In this document: positions 1 to 10,228 of the stretch, in pieces | Position numbering within the stretch: the stretch's first letter is position 1 | Layout: each line of letters starts with the position of its first letter | Assembly (NCBI GenBank): GCA_963920635.1 | Contig: OY987307.1 | Location: 20,971,735 to 21,035,734, forward strand | Source of the DNA: Pseudeuparius sepicola | Lineage: Eukaryota; Arthropoda; Insecta; Coleoptera; Anthribidae | Direction of reading: 5' to 3' | DNA: 64,000 nucleotides | Program-made: the position numbers and the translations under genes | Notes under the pieces: generated by a model | Databases searched by the model: none | Seen by the model: only the letters and a program-made list of their open reading frames with translations | Told to the model about the DNA's origin: nothing

Positions 1-230
1 TGAAAAAGTCTTGTCAGATACCATTCGGGCATTTAATTTTTCCTGTGAAAAAAATCCAAAAAACAATGCTAAGTAATATTTTTTTAACAACAAAAACAAC
101 AAAAAATCCTCATCTTCGAGTCGGATTTTTGTTGCCACCAGCATTCATGCTAAAGTCTTGTTAAATTATTACTTAGCAACGTGTTTTTTCGATTTTTTTC
201 GGAAAAATTAGATGCCCTTATGATATTACT
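1..230. repeat. Imperfect inverted repeat (foldback element)
   Basis: The arm at about 22-90 pairs with the arm at about 160-225. Shared blocks are GGGCATYTAATTTTTCC, an A-rich stretch, AAAAAAC, and GCTAAGTAATA. The element may continue upstream of the window, so its termini and any target duplication are not visible. It is probably a non-autonomous DNA transposon relic; no coding capacity is seen. Confidence 0.6.
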
Positions 231-286
231 TACGAAAAACCCAATTAAACTAAACCATATCTTTGTTTTTTCCATGGCTAACAAGG

Positions 287-481
287 GCTGCCATTTTCGA
301 GCTATGACACAAGCTTGTGTTTTTTAAATGGAAACCATAATTGACCATGGTCTCAAAAAATCAGTCATTTTTAGAGCTTTCCAACGATATAATACTCGAC
401 ATGCTTATTAGGAAAATTAACGGAAATAAGTGGGTTCCATTTAAAAAACCCAAGTTTGTGTCATATCTGGAAAGTGGCAGC
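287..481. repeat. Inverted repeat with about 47-bp arms
   Basis: Arms 287-333 and 435-481 are reverse complements with a few mismatches. They share GCTGCCA, TATGACACAA and GTTTTTTAAATGGAA. The spacer of about 100 bp shows no reading frame. Together with the preceding inverted repeat it may form one longer decayed foldback element. A small separate hairpin (10-bp arms at 587-596 and 617-626) lies just downstream, and otherwise 490-895 holds nothing I recognise. Confidence 0.6.
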
Positions 482-903
482 TGTCACGGAAAGTAGGACA
501 TGATAACCGCATTAGGAACACCAGGGACCCTTTAAAGTAAGGGGACCCAGCATTATACTTTCCAAAGTGAGGCCGTTTCTTTCCCCATTCTAATGGTCTC
601 AATGATGCCAAGTATGCCATTAGAATCGATGAATATAACAGATACTTTGATTGTTAGTAAAAATTAATAATGGTTTCCATGATTTCTAAAAATTAGACTT
701 GACAATGTTCTGTCAACAAACACAGAATATGGCAAGTGCCAAATGAATCAAATTTATTTTATATTTGAATTTGGTTTCCTGCAATTATTTCCAGGAATTT
801 AAGTAATATAAGGATGGTAAGTCAGTGCCGATTTTGCTTATTTGAGAATTTGTCGCTATTGCACCTTGTTACCAGGTTCCTCAAACCATTTGTAATATGT
901 AGG

Positions 904-1548
904 TAGAGTTTCACGGCTTGACTTGATATTCAAGCTACTTGACTTGACTTGACTTGAAATCAAGTCAAGTTCCAGTCAAGTAGTAATTTTCCAATATCAA
1001 GTCAAGTCAAGTATTTATTTTTCAAGTACTTGAAAAATCAAGTTTTTCTTAAAGCTACTTGATTACTTGATTTTTTATCAATTTAAAATTTTATTATCAG
1101 TTAGGGCAGTTACAAGTAAATAATAATAATAAACCTTTGCATTGTACACTTTTTTGCAAAACTAGGAAAGGACTAGGAAAGAACAAAAATAAACTATTTC
1201 AAGTCCACTTTTTAATGTTATCATTTTCCATCCACGACTTAAGATACATTAGGCATCTAGTGGATTTGGCGCTTAACCGATTTCGCGTTTTTGTAACTGT
1301 CAAAGCAGCCCTGGAAAACTGTTTTTCAATAAGAGCTGAAGACGCTGGAGTTAACAAGAATAGAGATTCATGGCTTGACTTGATATTCAAGCTACTTGAC
1401 TTGACTTGACTTGAAATCAAGTCAAGTTCAAGTCAAGTAGTAATTTTCATCAAGTCAAGTCAAGTATTTAATTTGTCAAAAGCTTGATTTTCAAGTCAAG
1501 TCAAGTAATTTGTTAAAATGTCAAGCTACTTGACTTGATGAAACCCTA
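904..1548 (-). mobile_element. Non-autonomous hAT-family element
   Basis: The element is bounded by TAGAGTTTCA on the left and TGAAACCCTA on the right, which are inverted repeats with one mismatch. Identical 8-bp direct repeats TATGTAGG lie at 896-903 and 1549-1556, the target-site duplication expected of hAT transposons. Both ends are packed with short CTTGACTTGA/TCAAGTCAAG motifs, typical of hAT subterminal transposase-binding repeats. A second copy of the left terminus begins at 1361 (TAGAGATTCATGGCTTGACT), so the structure is composite: either a tandem terminus or a short element lodged in a longer one. A fragment of the transposase remains on the minus strand between the two termini. Confidence 0.8.
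1199..1363 (-). pseudogene. hAT transposase C-terminal dimerisation domain fragment
   Basis: Reading the minus strand from about 1363 down, the translation contains PASSALIEKQFSRAALTVTK followed by TRNRLSAKS and a leucine-rich LMYLKSW. This matches the hAT C-terminal dimerisation domain pattern (small residues, then a phenylalanine-serine pair, a glycine/alanine-leucine, then a K-R-N-R-L-S core). Known: this domain closes hAT transposases and mediates oligomerisation. Seen: nothing resembling the RNase H-like catalytic core or BED zinc finger remains, and the upstream side runs directly into terminal-repeat DNA at 1361. The open frame to 1420 is therefore an accidental extension into that repeat. 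It is a dead remnant. Confidence 0.7.
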
Positions 1549-1556
1549 TATGTAGG

Positions 1557-2640
1557 TATAATAGGTACGTACTTGAACTTTCTTCCCTTGTTGAATCTAC
1601 CCAAAGAACTTTCACAGATTTCGGGATGGACTAATAAGATTAGGTCTTGTACTAGTTCTAATCATAGAGTTTTTCTCGGTGCTCATTATAAAATTTTTGT
1701 AATTTTATTTCTCTCCCAAGGTACCTCACAAACGTAAAATAAACTTATAGTTGTAGATAAAAACTGTTTAAAAAAAGACCTGACTGAAGCTACCTGCTTA
1801 ATAATTTAAAATTGACGAAATACCATTTTTGTTTTGAACTACTTACTTATACGTAATGCCCACGTAATGGGAATTGTAGGATTACTAAAGGTGAGACAAG
1901 AAAAATCTGGTTGCAATTATTGGGACTACTGCATAGGCGGCCGCATTACCTTTACTTAAAAATTGTGAATTATGATGGGAAATATTTTGCCTTCTTTAGA
2001 ATCTATGGCACTGGCATGTCACATAAAACCTGATGGCAGTTGGACACTGACATATAACATAACCTTGTACCAGCCCACTTATGTGGTCTCCTTGGAGTAT
2101 ACAGAAAACAAACTTCCCCTCAAGGCTTCACTTTTCCCTGTTTATTTTAAAGAGTCCCTGGGGGACACAATTCCCTCTAACTTTGGTATTTACACTATTT
2201 TTCTAAAATCAGAAACAACGAAGCTAGATGGATTGGAATAAATCAACTTCATTTTATAAACATTTCCTTTAAAATAATACTTAGGTAAATAATTACTATA
2301 ATCTTGAACCATTTTCATGTTTCTTATAGGTACCTACTTTTTTTATATTGTAAGAATTTTTTATATAAAGAATGGCTTTTCGTCTTAAAATTAATAGGTA
2401 ATAAAAAGCTTTCTCATTTTGTCAACTCCTTACCTGTAGACGCACAGTTTAGAAAGTTCATGTGTGAGGCTGATATTATTTCCAAGTCGTTATTCCAAAG
2501 TCGTTTCAAAGTTTGTGCATATAAATCTGAATCACCCTGTATATTAATACCTGTAAATAAAAGCGGTTACCGCTTGATAAGTTCTGAAAACAACAACGAC
2601 AAATCAAACTTTATAACTTCAATCAGAAAACTTCATCCTT
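1557..2640. other. Unassigned AT-rich DNA
   Basis: No recognisable gene. Two modest open frames (1972-2241 and 2304-2687, plus strand) show no domain, no homologous motif and no splice context that would support coding. The phrase CACCCTGTATA near 2537 resembles ends of several insect DNA transposons seen elsewhere in this window, but no partner end was found. Confidence 0.5.
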
Positions 2641-3060
2641 CCTCCAAATACCTCCAGTCCGCCGGCCTGCCTAATCCGCCCGGCTAATCCGAACCGATTC
2701 CCCTGGGTCGGTGGCATTTTATTTGCGAAACTCAGCCAAAGTAAAGCGGAAGTCCTCGCAAAGAACCAAACCAAGTTATTATAAAGCCATAAAACATCCC
2801 TCCGAATCCGCAATATTGGTTCAATTTAGATAAGTAAAGTAATATATAAAGTTTGGGGCGGCAATTTAAAATCCGCCCGGAGGAAGAAACCCTCCCGATT
2901 GGCCGTATCGCGCGAATGGCTGGAATTATTACGGGTCCGGGGGAGAGGAGGCGCTCCTGGAGTTCTTATTAGGGCCGGAATATAACTTCGATTTGAGAGG
3001 AGAGGCAACTGGATATATTTCCCCAAATTAGAGGGGTTGGCTTGGAAACCATCTCGATTT
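2640..3060. other. GC-rich island, function unknown
   Basis: Base composition changes sharply from the AT-rich surroundings to CCG/CGG-rich sequence. Both strands carry stops in all plausible frames. Similar islands occur at about 10,380-10,690, 15,370-15,680, 19,260-19,600 and 53,280-53,770. They could be conserved noncoding or regulatory sequence; that is inference from composition only. Confidence 0.4.
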
Positions 3061-3929
3061 TTTCTGATTGTTAGGTATATGACACGAATTATGCGAAAGA
3101 AAAATGGGCTAGTCTGGTCATATAGAAAACAGTTTCTCTTAGTTTTTAAATAAAAAATAATCCAAAATTTTTTGCTCTCAAAAGATGGTGCTAGATACAA
3201 TCGATATGCTGAGAGTCCTCTGTAGCTAAGTTCACAGTGTTCACACAGTCTTCCTTGTTATTATTTGTGAATTGTCGATTTTTTAAAAATCTAACCTAAC
3301 TACTTATCCTTGGTATACTTCAAACATTTCAAACTGAAATAATTTTAATTTTGAGATTTTAGTTTTAACGTTATAACGAGTTTTTATTATTATTTATATC
3401 TAGTAAAACCAAAAATGACCTTTTATTTACCTGCTTACCAAAATAATAAACCTATTTAATATTTATAATGTAGGTAGGTAGGAAATATATATAAATGTCT
3501 ATTATGGCTATAATTAATTAATATAATTATTAAAATTATTATAATTGTATTGCAATGTATTTTTTTCCTACCCAGCTTGAAGAAAACAATGAATTGGGGA
3601 AAATTCTTACAAGGTCCACGTATTCGCCTTCGATTAACCTGACGTTCTGCCCCATATTTTTTACCAAAACTAGCATCCCAAATTTCAAAAGAAGAAAAGA
3701 AGCATTTTAAAAACCAAGAATTTTTCGAAGAACATAATAACGAAGAAAAATACATAAATAATATCCATGATACTTAGTATCATGGCAAATGTCTATATTC
3801 ACATAACTTGTAAGCAATAATATTTACTAGCTAATCTAATATTAAGAATATATCAATTTACCCACCCTTGTACTTTCACTGTTCTATTTTCTGGTGCTTT
3901 TTCAAAACTCTACTTTATACTTTCTGCAG
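3061..3929. other. Unassigned AT-rich DNA with a 21-bp palindrome
   Basis: No gene recognised. A near-perfect palindrome CCATGATACT-T-AGTATCATGG sits at 3765-3785. The open frame at 3456-3755 (minus) has low-complexity composition and no domain. The DNA runs without a visible boundary signal into the 295-bp tandem array. Confidence 0.5.
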
Positions 3930-6584
3930 CTTATTATTAAACTTCAATGGGTACCTAGGCACCTACCCTCCAGGCCTTGGTATGTAACAACGGGAAAACT
4001 TGAAGCAAGCAGTTTTATTCTTAAAATCCAGTCTCATCCAGCAGATAGCAGGTAGCAGGTAATCATATTTTAAGCTGTCATGCTGTCATACTGTCAGCCC
4101 ACAAATCACTAACCGATTAGGTACCCTGAAGTTACCTCACGCGGTATTGAGACAGACCCATGGATATTGTGGATATTTATCTTGGACAAGGGGCCTTTTG
4201 GGGAACTAGATGACTAGTTCACCACTTATTATTAAACTTCAATGGGTACCTAGGCACCTACCCTCCAGGCCTTGGTATGTAACAACGGGAAAACTTGAAG
4301 CAAGCAGTTTTATTCTTAAAATCCAGTCTCATCCAGCAGATAGCAGGTAGCAGGTAATCATATTTTAAGCTGTCATGCTGTCATACTGTCAGCCCACAAA
4401 TCACTAACCGATTAGGTACCCTGAAGTTACCTCACGCGGTATTGAGACAGACCCATGGATATTGTGGATATTTATCTTGGACAAGGGGCCTTTTGGGGAA
4501 CTAGATGACTAGTTCACCACTTATTATTAAACTTCAATGGGTACCTAGGCACCTACCCTCCAGGCCTTGGTATGTAACAACGGGAAAACTTGAAGCAAGC
4601 AGTTTTATTCTTAAAATCCAGTCTCATCCAGCAGATAGCAGGTAGCAGGTAATCATATTTTAAGCTGTCATGCTGTCATACTGTCAGCCCACAAATCACT
4701 AACCGATTAGGTACCCTGAAGTTACCTCACGCGGTATTGAGACAGACCCATGGATATTGTGGATATTTATCTTGGACAAGGGGCCTTTTGGGGAATTAGA
4801 TGACTAGTTCACCACTTATTATTAAACTTCAATGGGTACCTAGGCACCTACCCTCCAGGCCTTGGTATGTAACAACGGGAAAACTTGAAGCAAGCAGTTT
4901 TATTCTTAAAATCCAGTCTCATCCAGCAGATAGCAGGTAGCAGGTAATCATATTTTAAGCTGTCATGCTGTCATACTGTCAGCCCACAAATCACTAACCG
5001 ATTAGGTACCCTGAAGTTACCTCACGCGGTATTGAGACAGACCCATGGATATTGTGGATATTTATCTTGGACAAGGGGCCTTTTGGGGAACTAGATGACT
5101 AGTTCACCACTTATTATTAAACTTCAATGCTTACCTAGGCACCTACCCTCCAGGCCTTGGTATGTAACAACGGGAAAACTTGAAGCAAGCAGTTTTATTC
5201 TTAAAATCCAGTCTCATCCAGCAGATAGCAGGTAGCAGGTAATCATATTTTAAGCTGTCATGCTGTCATACTGTCAGCCCACAAATCACTAACCGATTAG
5301 GTACCCTGAAGTTACCTCACGCGGTATTGAGACAGACCCATGGATATTGTGGATATTTATCTTGGACAAGGGGCCTTTTGGGGAACTAGATGACTAGTTC
5401 ACCACTTATTATTAAACTTCAATGGGTACCTAGGCACCTACCCTCCAGGCCTTGGTATGTAACAACGGGAAAACTTGAAGCAAGCAGTTTTATTCTTAAA
5501 ATCCAGTCTCATCCAGCAGATAGCAGGTAGCAGGTAATCATATTTTAAGCTGTCATGCTGTCATACTGTCAGCCCACAAATCACTAACCGATTAGGTACC
5601 CTGAAGTTACCTCACGCGGTATTGAGACAGACCCATGGATATTGTGGATATTTATCTTGGACAAGGGGCCTTTTGGGGAACTAGATGACTAGTTCACCAC
5701 TTATTATTAAACTTCAATGGGTACCTAGGCACCTACCCTCCAGGCCTTGGTATGTAACAACGGGAAAACTTGAAGCAAGCAGTTTTATTCTTAAAATCCA
5801 GTCTCATCCAGCAGATAGCAGGTAGCAGGTAATCATATTTTAAGCTGTCATGCTGTCATACTGTCAGCCCACAAATCACTAACCGATTAGGTACCCTGAA
5901 GTTACCTCACGCGGTATTGAGACAGACCCATGGATATTGTGGATATTTATCTTGGACAAGGGGCCTTTTGGGGAACTAGATGACTAGTTCACCACTTATT
6001 ATTAAACTTCAATGGGTACCTAGGCACCTACCCTCCAGGCCTTGGTATGTAACAACGGGAAAACTTGAAGCAAGCAGTTTTATTCTTAAAATCCAGTCTC
6101 ATCCAGCAGATAGCAGGTAGCAGGTAATCATATTTTAAGCTGTCATGCTGTCATACTGTCAGCCCACAAATCACTAACCGATTAGGTACCCTGAAGTTAC
6201 CTCACGCGGTATTGAGACAGACCCATGGATATTGTGGATATTTATCTTGGACAAGGGGCCTTTTGGGGAACTAGATGACTAGTTCACCACTTATTATTAA
6301 ACTTCAATGGGTACCTAGGCACCTACCCTCCAGGCCTTGGTATGTAACAACGGGAAAACTTGAAGCAAGCAGTTTTATTCTTAAAATCCAGTCTCATCCA
6401 GCAGATAGCAGGTAGCAGGTAATCATATTTTAAGCTGTCATGCTGTCACACTGTCAGCCCACAAATCACTAACCGATTAGGTACCCTGAAGTTACCTCAC
6501 GCGGTATTGAGACAGACCCATGGATATTGTGGATATTTATCTTGGACAAGGGGCCTTTTGGGGAACTAGATGACTAGTTCACCA
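3930..6584. repeat. Tandem array of nine 295-bp units
   Basis: Units start at 3930, 4225, 4520, 4815, 5110, 5405, 5700, 5995 and 6290, giving exactly nine full copies. The copies are almost identical. I see only scattered differences, for example GAATTAG for GAACTAG at the end of unit 3, CAATGCTTACC for CAATGGGTACC in unit 5, and TGTCACACTG for TGTCATACTG in unit 9. Each unit contains TAGCAGGTAGCAGG and a GCTGTCATGCTGTCATACTGTC run. The unit length is not a multiple of three and no frame runs through it. The high identity points to recent amplification or ongoing homogenisation. No promoter or RNA-gene signature was recognised. Confidence 0.95.
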
Positions 6585-6802
6585 TTGCAAACATCAAATT
6601 AATTTTTAAAATTTAATCGTACTAGCCCATTAGATATCAATATTTTCCTAGTAACACAGAGAAGACCAGAATACAGAGAGTACATCTTTTCAAATATGTC
6701 AAATGGAGCCCAATTTTAAACGGTAATGAATCCATTGTAGGTTACTGTGGATTTTCTTTATTAGTTTTAAATTAATCTACAATAAATGAAGAACGCAGTC
6801 TA

Positions 6803-6838
6803 CTTCATAATAAGAGTGATCTTCATAATAAGAGTGAT
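6803..6838. repeat. Short 18-bp tandem duplication
   Basis: CTTCATAATAAGAGTGAT occurs twice in direct succession (6803-6820, 6821-6838). The rest of 6585-6861 holds nothing recognisable. Confidence 0.85.
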
Positions 6839-6869
6839 CTAATACACCAAAATTATTGATAGTCCGCGG

Positions 6870-7994
6870 CAGGGCCGTATCTGAGGGGGGGTTTTGGTGG
6901 TTCAAACCCCCAAAATACCACCATTTTATTTTCTTTTGCACCATCGCTAGAACGAGCTCCCCGAGCATCAGTAAGTGTAATAATTTATTAAACTGGTTTT
7001 CCAGTAGAGCATGGAAACCCGCCCGAAAACTGCAAAAAAAAACCATAATTTTTGGATCAGTGCAGTACCGAGTTTTATCATCAGAATATGCTTTCAAATA
7101 AAATAAAACATAACTGGCAACACTGGACAACAGTAAACGGTGAACGGTGGTGCATGGCTGCGTGCGCCATGGATTAGGAGAATAGGGAATTCCCAGATTC
7201 TCTTTTATAAATAAATTAGTACTATAATCTGTATTTGAAGATTTATTTATTATTATGAAAGGTTCAGTTAGGCAAGTGGCGCGATGAAATCTTTTACCAT
7301 ACCTACTGGCAATTCTAAAGGTGTCGTCAGGCCAGGCGAAGAATGTTTAGAAATATATCCGTAATAATTAGACATCAAATAAGTAGAAAAGGGATAGGTA
7401 TAAATGCGAGAAGGAATATTTAGCTATTATCATAATTAATATTTAATATTTTTAAAGTTTTAATGTTAAACGTGTTCAACTTAAACCTGTTTCAGTTTTT
7501 TTATTAAAAACCATTTAAAAATAGTAGTTTTTTATACCTTAAAGCTATTTAAACTTTAGCAGCCACTGTGCTCTAACCCCTCCAGGGCCGGCTCTAGGCG
7601 GGTGCGAACGGAGCGGCGTACGCGGCCTGCGTTTTGACTGGCCTAGCGCCTCCGAGTCCCGTGTACAGGGTTTTCCAGTCAGTAGCGTATTTAAAAGGGC
7701 GGGGCCGAAACCATTTCAGAACTTGAAAATATTGGGATTTCCTAAGACTAATTTTAAGTAATTTTCCTTAACATTTCTAAAAAATTTCGCCTGCTGCGCA
7801 TTTTTCCAAATTATTTTAAATGCACTTGTTTGAAAGAATTCACAAAAATTGTCCCTCCCCACCCAAAATTAATTTCTATATCGCCCCGGCCTACTTTTTT
7901 AAAAAGTGACATGCAAAAATATACCATTCTAGTGGCGTATTAATTTTCATAATTTGGAACCCTACCCCAAAAATTTTCGCTACATACGGCCTTG
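6870..7994. mobile_element. hAT-like non-autonomous element
   Basis: The left end CAGGGCCGTA and right end TACGGCCTTG form an inverted pair (one mismatch). Flanking 8-bp direct repeats are GTCCGCGG (6862-6869) and GTCTGCGG (7995-8002), one transition apart, as expected of an aged hAT duplication. Subterminal sequences also mirror each other (GGTTTTGG near the left, CCCCAAAAATTTT near the right). A second transposon-end-like motif, CAGGGCCGGCTCTAGG, lies internally at about 7583, suggesting a nested or chimeric structure. The two overlapping open frames at 6777-7130 (minus) and 6856-7101 (plus) show no transposase motif. I call the ends and the duplication; the internal sequence is unassigned. 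Confidence 0.7.
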
Positions 7995-8095
7995 GTCTGC
8001 GGAGTTTGAGGACCAGACTGGTAAATCGTAGGTACCAGATTCAAGCCCCACACAAAGGCTAATTTTTTTTTATTGAATAAATATAATTATTGAAC
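7995..8095 (+). repeat. Truncated tRNA-like sequence (possible SINE head)
   Basis: Sequence at 8005-8050 resembles the 3' half of a tRNA, with GACCAGACTGGTAAATCG followed by a GGTACC-GATTCAAGCCCC block like a B box and T arm. A T-rich run follows. No A box is visible, and the hAT element ends directly upstream. It may be a tRNA-derived SINE interrupted by that element. Confidence 0.35.
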
Positions 8096-9263
8096 AATGG
8101 TTATTATAAAAAATATTACTCACGCAAAACTACACTCTACTCCATAGTGTATTTAAAGTTTAATTCAAAGTACCCATAAAATATGAAATTGTCGGTAACA
8201 GGAAAAATTGAATATATTACAGAATACATAAACTCTTTTTTTGGCCACGGAGGTCCTTGAACAATCTCATCTAGGCCAAAGAAGTACACTTATTATTACT
8301 CATCTTGCAATCTAAATAAAATAACTACTATTGTTTCACATGAGAAGTCAATAACAACCACCTTTCTATCATACTCCTTAACTTAAATGTAACAATTTGT
8401 TGTACCCACTTAATAGGTATTTCTTAATTGCAGAAATCAACAGGCCCTGGTGTTTAGGTGTTTCCCAGAATTTGTGTGGTGTCGTGAAGTCTTTCTACAT
8501 GCAATGACAGTGACTCCATATACACAGTGTGACAATTAAAGTGTTTTCGATATTTCGACAAATACATAAGTGGCGTTTTTGAAGTTTTGTTAAATATCAA
8601 ATTTTACAGGTAATGCAAGCCACGATTTTGCATACGTCATTTTTAGCCTGTTGGCAAAGTCAACTTTAAATAATAATAATAAATCACCTTTATTTTGTCT
8701 AGATAACAAGGCATACATCAGGGGAAGTTTAGTTATAAGCTATCGTTACACTTAATTTAAAAAAATAATAATATAAAAATAAAATAATTCTGCAAACAAA
8801 TCTTTCCCTTATGATGCAGGTTTTATTTGTCACTATATATTATGTAAAGAAATTATTTTCCACTAAAGTCTTTCTATGTATTTTAAAATTTTAAACTATA
8901 TCGCCCGGTATCGCTCCTATCAGCCTTTTTAAAAATACTGAAAAATGTGAAGTTGAGAGTTTACAGGTTTACCTATAGGTTCAATACATCTTGTAAAGGA
9001 ATAGGTCTTTACATGTTGATCGAAAATAGTGATTCAATCCTTGGAAATCTGTCAATGAGTTTCTGTATTTAGGAATCATTTTTTTTATCCCTAACAGTTT
9101 CAAATTTTCGACTATCCCTTTTATCTAGTTCAACAACTCAAATTTCATTTAACATTTCCAACGCATTAACTAAGAGTTGGGCTCCATTTGACATAATTTT
9201 ACAAGATGAGTTCTCTGTATCCTGATCTTCACATTGTCGCTGGACTGTTGTTGTCAAATGGAC
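8096..9263. other. Unassigned DNA with a possible retroposon tail
   Basis: No gene recognised. At about 8670-8715 there is TAATAATAATAAATCACC followed by TTTATTTTGTCTAGATAACA. Read on the minus strand this resembles the 3' end plus ATT-repeat tail of insect non-LTR retroposons or SINEs. That assignment is from pattern memory only; the body of such an element is not identifiable here. Confidence 0.35.
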
Positions 9264-9266
9264 TTA

Positions 9267-10124
9267 GTCGAGGCACACGGGATAGAAGGCCTGCAGACTC
9301 GATCGATGACGTCACACGCTCAGGCCGATTCTAACTAAGATATTCTATGCGTTGCGGTATTTTGAGGAGTTTTAGAGCCATTTTTTTTTATTTTGCGGAT
9401 TATTTATTAACACATATACCATATACTGCATAAAAACCTCGTGCAACAAGCAACATTATGAACATTTATCTTTTTATTAATGACAATGAAGCGGCAGTGA
9501 TGTGATAATACGTAGAAACAAACGTAATAAGCTGAATGAAAATAAAAAACACTTACACCCAAATTGCTTTAGCGATTGAGTATGTAGAAATAAATATAAT
9601 ATAATGAATGAAAATAAGAAATATCACTTACTTGCTAATTTTTTTAGTTTCCTTTCAGCCTTTTGCGCCATTATTCTATCATTATTAATCTTTCGATAAT
9701 TATCGAGATATATTATGTTTGCCAGTGTAGCCAAACATTTTACAATTAACTGATGATAGGATACATCGCAAGAACAATTAATTCCTTCTGTTAACAACGA
9801 CATATTATTTTGCAGAATTTTGAGACAAATTTCCAGTACTTTAACACATCTGTAATTACGTATTGCCCCTGTTTTTTTTTTCATATAAATGATGATATAC
9901 GGCCTGAATACCTGAATTGCGCTAAACACTATATAAGAAAGGATAACTGAATATGAGGATTTGAAGCTGTATATGCACGAACACCGTGCCGTAAAGCCGC
10001 GTGCCTCGGTGCGCCTCGACTGAGAACTGAGAGCGTGAACGAGGCTTTGGCATGAGCCTGACAGTGTGACGTTGCAGCGGAGGGGAGGGGATGGCTGCAG
10101 GCCTTCTATCCCGTGTGCCTCGAC
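9267..10124. mobile_element. DNA transposon with perfect 30-bp terminal inverted repeats (PIF/Harbinger-like)
   Basis: Terminal inverted repeats at 9267-9296 and 10095-10124 are identical over 30 bp and begin GTCGAGGCACACGGGATAGA. They are flanked by TTA on both sides (9264-9266 and 10125-10127), a 3-bp duplication that fits PIF/Harbinger. Because the outermost bases are G and C, the same data can be read as a 5-bp CTTAG duplication, so the superfamily is not certain. At 858 bp it cannot encode a full transposase plus accessory protein. Terminal perfection suggests it moved recently. One internal open frame is described separately. Confidence 0.8.
9624..9929 (-). CDS. Hypothetical ORF inside the 858-bp transposon
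   Basis: A 101-residue open frame on the minus strand of the transposon. I do not recognise a domain. The middle carries SYHQLIVKCLATLANIIYL, a hydrophobic helix-like stretch, and the C-terminus is basic and helical (AQKAERKLKKLASK). At its 3' end the DNA reads GCAAGTAAGTGATA, a good splice-donor match (A|GTAAGT), so the frame could be an exon that continues after an intron rather than a complete protein. It may be a remnant of a transposon-encoded or captured protein, or chance. Confidence 0.25.
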   Translation of the reverse strand: MFSAIQVFRPYIIIYMKKKTGAIRNYRCVKVLEICLKILQNNMSLLTEGINCSCDVSYHQLIVKCLATLANIIYLDNYRKINNDRIMAQKAERKLKKLASK

Positions 10125-10185
10125 TTAGCATAATATGGTAATTAAATTTAAATGCAGCTAGTTACGTAATTCTTACATAGCAATC

Positions 10186-10228
10186 AAATGGCCTAGGGGC
10201 ATGATTCTCGCTTTGGGTTCAAATTAGA
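10186..10228 (+). pseudogene. tRNA-Pro(UGG)-like pseudogene with internal deletion
   Basis: GGCCTAGGGGCATGATTCTC followed by GCTTTGGGTTCAAAT matches eukaryotic tRNA-Pro closely through the D arm (A box) and 5' anticodon stem, with anticodon TGG in a CTTTGGG loop. It then jumps directly to the T-loop TTCAAAT. In intact tRNA-Pro a GGGT follows the anticodon and another precedes TCAAAT; here one GGGT joins the two parts. The segment between them (3' anticodon stem, variable loop, T-stem 5' strand) is therefore missing, which fits a microhomology deletion. The acceptor stem is not recognisable. It cannot form a functional tRNA. It could also be the head of a SINE. Confidence 0.6.

Noticed and set aside
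1137..1409. 90-codon plus-strand frame
   Set aside because: It is the antisense of the hAT dimerisation-domain fragment and terminal repeats.
2304..2687. 127-codon plus-strand frame
   Set aside because: It has a non-ATG start, AT-driven composition, no domain and no splice context.
3930..6584. 5S rDNA, histone or snRNA tandem cluster
   Set aside because: No internal promoter boxes, conserved RNA sequence or coding frame are visible in the 295-bp unit.
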